From positions 1 through 7,365 of the forward strand of contig WFSH01000130.1 in assembly GCA_015486145.1 (NCBI GenBank): 7,365 bases of DNA, read 5' to 3'. Shown piece by piece: positions 5,483 through 7,365 of the stretch. Below the pieces are notes generated by a model that made no database searches, was not told the origin of the DNA, and saw only the letters and a program-made list of their open reading frames with translations. The position numbers were made by a program, and so were the translations under genes. This DNA is from Mesoaciditogaceae bacterium. GTDB lineage: Bacteria; Thermotogota; Thermotogae; Mesoaciditogales; Mesoaciditogaceae. Numbering within the stretch: the first letter of the stretch is position 1; each line of letters begins with the position of its first letter.

Positions 5483-6297
5483 ATTACGTGTACGATCCTC
5501 GCACACCTTTCGAAAAAAAAGCGTTAGAACATGTCAACATGGAGATTTCAAATGGAGATTTTGTCACCATTCTCGGTAGAACCGGTTCTGGTAAATCCAC
5601 ACTCTTACAACTTATGAATGGTGTTTTAAGACCGACTTCTGGAGAAGTTTTCGTCGATGGGATCTCGACATCTGAGAAAAAGGATTCGCTTTTTGAGATA
5701 AGAAGGAAAGTTGGATTAGTTTTTCAGTATCCCGAGCATCAGTTTTTCGAGGAGAATGTTTTTAGAGAAATAGCTTTTGGCCCTAAAAATTTTGGTGTCG
5801 AGAATGATGAGTTGGATAAAGTTGTAATGGAAGCTATCGATTTGGTGGGCTTATCGAGGGAAGTTTTGAGCAAATCCCCGTTCAATCTTTCAGGCGGAGA
5901 GAAGCGTAAAGTGGCGATCGCCTCTGTCATTTCATGTAATCCAGAGTATCTCGTTTTTGATGAACCAACATCTGGGTTAGATCCGTTAAGCGTGAGGCTG
6001 TTCTTTGATATGTTGGGAAAATTCAGGAGATCTGGGAAAACCATTGTGATCGTCACGCACTCTGTGAAAGAAGCGCTCCAGAATTCTGAGAGGGTGATCG
6101 TCATATCGAAAGGTCAGATAGTTTTTGATGGTGGAGTTCAAGAATTTATAAAGTCGAAGAATCTGATGGAATGGGGAATGTTACCTCCTCCACTTTACAG
6201 GTTGGCGTGGAGGGTGAAAGAACAAGTTGAGAAAATCAACATTAAAAACGATAAGTTATCTGAGGCAATAAATCGGTTAAAAGATATGGTCAATTGA
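5458..6297 (+). CDS. ecfA2: Energy-coupling factor transporter ATP-binding protein EcfA2
   Basis: This 279-residue protein is the second ATPase of the ECF pair. Walker A is GRTGSGKST (40-48), Q-loop Q90 lies in VFQYPEHQFFEENVFREIAFGPKN, the signature is LSGGE (144-148), Walker B with E169 is YLVFDE, the D-loop region is PTSGLDP, and the switch His is H201. FQYPExQ[LF]FE and IAFGPxN are hallmarks of EcfA2 (CbiO2, A-prime). The C-terminal region (about 235-279) is charged and helical, as in the coupling domain of the family. The start is TTG 5458, with GGTGA four bases upstream, inside the end of ecfA1; no other start in this frame fits the family N terminus (VFKEVNYVYDP). It ends the long run of overlapping genes; a gap follows. 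Confidence 0.93.
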   Translation: MSIVFKEVNYVYDPRTPFEKKALEHVNMEISNGDFVTILGRTGSGKSTLLQLMNGVLRPTSGEVFVDGISTSEKKDSLFEIRRKVGLVFQYPEHQFFEENVFREIAFGPKNFGVENDELDKVVMEAIDLVGLSREVLSKSPFNLSGGEKRKVAIASVISCNPEYLVFDEPTSGLDPLSVRLFFDMLGKFRRSGKTIVIVTHSVKEALQNSERVIVISKGQIVFDGGVQEFIKSKNLMEWGMLPPPLYRLAWRVKEQVEKINIKNDKLSEAINRLKDMVN

Positions 6298-6324
6298 TAC
6301 AGTCGTCACAATTTGTGATATGAT
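6294..6324 (+). promoter_or_regulatory. Candidate sigma-70-type promoter for apt-pgi
   Basis: TTGATA (6294-6299) matches five of six -35 consensus bases. TATGAT (6319-6324) matches five of six -10 bases and has TG-N just before it, an extended -10. The spacer is 19 bases, longer than the ideal 17. The -35 box overlaps the ecfA2 stop codon. It is the best candidate in the only sizeable intergenic gap, but short AT-rich matches arise by chance. Confidence 0.45.
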
Positions 6325-6352
6325 AACTTTAGTTAAACTCTTGGCATGCTAA
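6306..6352 (+). promoter_or_regulatory. Three short dyad symmetries, possible operator sites
   Basis: TCACAATTTGTGA (6306-6318) is a perfect 6-bp-arm palindrome around one base and lies between the candidate -35 and -10. TAACTTTAGTTA (6324-6335) has perfect 5-bp arms. TTGGCATGCTAA (6341-6352) is a near-palindrome around GCATGC. Their centres are about 17 bases apart. None matches a regulator site I can name. They could bind a repressor of apt-pgi, or be chance. The rest of the gap to 6431 holds only the ribosome binding site; no riboswitch core or terminator was found. Confidence 0.3.
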
Positions 6353-6414
6353 CCAGAAATTGCTTCTCTTTATTTTTGTGTGGATAAAAGAGCGAATTCG
6401 GAAACCTATCTGAG

Positions 6415-6420
6415 AAGGAG
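6415..6420 (+). promoter_or_regulatory. Shine-Dalgarno for apt
   Basis: AAGGAG lies 5 bases before TTG 6426 and 11 bases before ATG 6432, both in frame. The spacing fits TTG slightly better, while the family N terminus (MDLK...IRDIPDFP) and length fit ATG. GTG 6420 overlaps the site and is excluded. Confidence 0.6.
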
Positions 6421-6431
6421 TGCAGTTGAGA

Positions 6432-6944
6432 ATGGATTTGAAATCTTACATAAGGGATATTCCTGATTTCCCGACTGAAGGTGTGATTTTCAAGGATATT
6501 ACTCCGCTTTTGAAAGATCCAAAGGCTTTTGCCTTTGCCATCGATGAGATGTCTGAGCTGGTAAACGAGTTTAAGCCAGATAAAGTGGTTGCTGCGGAAG
6601 CACGTGGGTTCATTTTTGCCGCTTCAATAGCGTACAAACTCGGTGTTGGATTTGCTCCCATAAGGAAACCCGGCAAACTCCCTTATTTTACCGTTGGCGA
6701 AGAGTACTATCTTGAATACGCAAAAGAAAAGATAGAGATGCATGTTGATGCGATAGATCCGGATGAAAAAGTTGCCGTTGTTGATGATATACTTGCTACA
6801 GGTGGCACAGCGTTGGCAATGGCACATCTGGTGGAAAAACTTGGTGGAATAGTTTCGGGCATGATCTTTCTTGGAGAGTTGAGTTTTTTAAATCCAAGGG
6901 AGAAGCTGAAGGAATACAAGGTTGAAAGTGTTATAACCTATTGA
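6432..6944 (+). CDS. apt: Adenine phosphoribosyltransferase
   Basis: The enzyme converts adenine and PRPP to AMP and pyrophosphate in cytoplasmic purine salvage. From ATG 6432 it is 170 residues, the standard bacterial length. The N-terminal IRDIPDFPTEGVIFKDITPLL (7-27) is diagnostic for Apt. EARGF (56-60) and RKPGKLP (78-84) are the conserved substrate-binding and hood segments, and VAVVDDILATGGTA (114-127) is the PRPP-binding loop with D118-D119. Nothing is missing. The 134-base gap upstream, with a candidate promoter, suggests a new transcription unit. pgi starts 21 bases downstream, so the two are probably cotranscribed. TTG 6426 is an alternative start adding two residues. Confidence 0.96.
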   Translation: MDLKSYIRDIPDFPTEGVIFKDITPLLKDPKAFAFAIDEMSELVNEFKPDKVVAAEARGFIFAASIAYKLGVGFAPIRKPGKLPYFTVGEEYYLEYAKEKIEMHVDAIDPDEKVAVVDDILATGGTALAMAHLVEKLGGIVSGMIFLGELSFLNPREKLKEYKVESVITY

Positions 6945-6965
6945 ATTGAATGGGGGCTGAGACTT

Positions 6966-7365
6966 GTGAAATTCGATTTCACAAATGCAGTAGGAGATAA
7001 CGTAAAAGACGGCGTATCAGTTGAAAAAGTAAAATCCATAAGTGGAAAGCTCCATGATTTCTTGGAGTCCTTTCGAAAAAGCCCACCTGGGTTTGTTAGA
7101 GTTCTGGATGATTCAACTGAGATAGAGAAAGTGACCGAGTTTGCAAAAAGATATAGAAAATTTCAAAATTTTGTCTCTGTAGGTATTGGAGGATCGGCGC
7201 TTGGCATTCAAGCCATCCAATCTGCACTTCTTTCTCCAAGGTGGAACTCGTTGAGCTATGAGGAACGTGAACATCACCCACGCCTTTTTGTGATGGACAA
7301 CGTTGATCCAGAACGCGTCAATTCCATACTGGAAGCGATTGAACCATCTGAGACGGTGTTCAACG
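6966..7365 (+). CDS. pgi: Glucose-6-phosphate isomerase, N-terminal part (runs off the window)
   Basis: The enzyme interconverts glucose 6-phosphate and fructose 6-phosphate in glycolysis and gluconeogenesis. The frame is open from GTG 6966 to the window end: 133 codons plus one base, about 30% of a usual protein of 450 residues. The start is MKFDFTNAVG. FVSVGIGGSALG (69-80) is the conserved G-x-G-G-S-x-L-G sugar-phosphate isomerase motif. RLFVMDNVDPERVNSIL (106-122) matches the VDNVDP segment of the bacterial family, and WNSLSYEER resembles the same position in the Thermotoga enzyme as I remember it. GGGGG at 6952-6956 is a weak SD 9 bases from GTG. A TTG at 6964 runs straight into a stop. 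The active-site Glu and His regions lie beyond the window. Confidence 0.92.
   Translation, partial: MKFDFTNAVGDNVKDGVSVEKVKSISGKLHDFLESFRKSPPGFVRVLDDSTEIEKVTEFAKRYRKFQNFVSVGIGGSALGIQAIQSALLSPRWNSLSYEEREHHPRLFVMDNVDPERVNSILEAIEPSETVFN

Noticed and set aside
5513..5520. A8 run in ecfA2 (and a T8 run near 3867 in the glycosylase gene) as slippery sites for frameshifting
   Set aside because: Both genes are full-length in a single frame with conserved domains after the run; nothing requires a frame change.
6298..6431. Purine riboswitch upstream of apt
   Set aside because: None of the conserved purine-riboswitch core segments is recognisable and no terminator or SD-masking stem is visible.

Overview
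The window is a compact, all-plus-strand stretch of bacterial chromosome at a contig end, of moderate to low GC. Genes sit nose to tail, with TTG and GTG starts used alongside ATG. The 5' end of the glucose-6-phosphate isomerase gene, the adjacent adenine phosphoribosyltransferase gene, and a signal-peptide small beta-barrel among Ig-like exported proteins all suggest a member of the Thermotogota (two membranes, outer 'toga'). That assignment rests on remembered protein resemblance and not on a search; genus cannot be told. Bases 1-22 are not biological: they match the end of an Illumina Nextera Read 2 transposase adapter, so genomic sequence begins at about base 23.

Region 1 (23-3410) is an envelope cluster. 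It holds the C-terminal tail of an Ig-like protein cut by the contig end; an exported Ig/FN3 protein with a C-terminal hydrophobic anchor; a 164-residue predicted 8-strand outer-membrane beta-barrel ending in Phe; and a lipoprotein with several Ig-like repeats. None matches a named gene I know. They are tightly coupled (TAA-A-ATG at two junctions). The barrel gene has an 11-base perfect Shine-Dalgarno placed too far upstream of its ATG, with an 8-bp perfect hairpin exactly filling the gap.

Region 2 (3407-6297) continues the same run without a gap: a MagIII-like HhH-GPD DNA glycosylase with a Cys cluster, an RsmC-like class I methyltransferase, and the paired ATPases EcfA1 and EcfA2 of an energy-coupling-factor vitamin transporter. 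No EcfT or substrate-binding S component is present in the window.

Region 3 (6298-7365) starts with the only sizeable intergenic gap (about 134 bases). It has a candidate promoter and three short dyad symmetries at about 17-base intervals, then apt and the 5' part of pgi, which runs off the window end. No tRNA, rRNA, CRISPR, insertion sequence or clear rho-independent terminator was seen.
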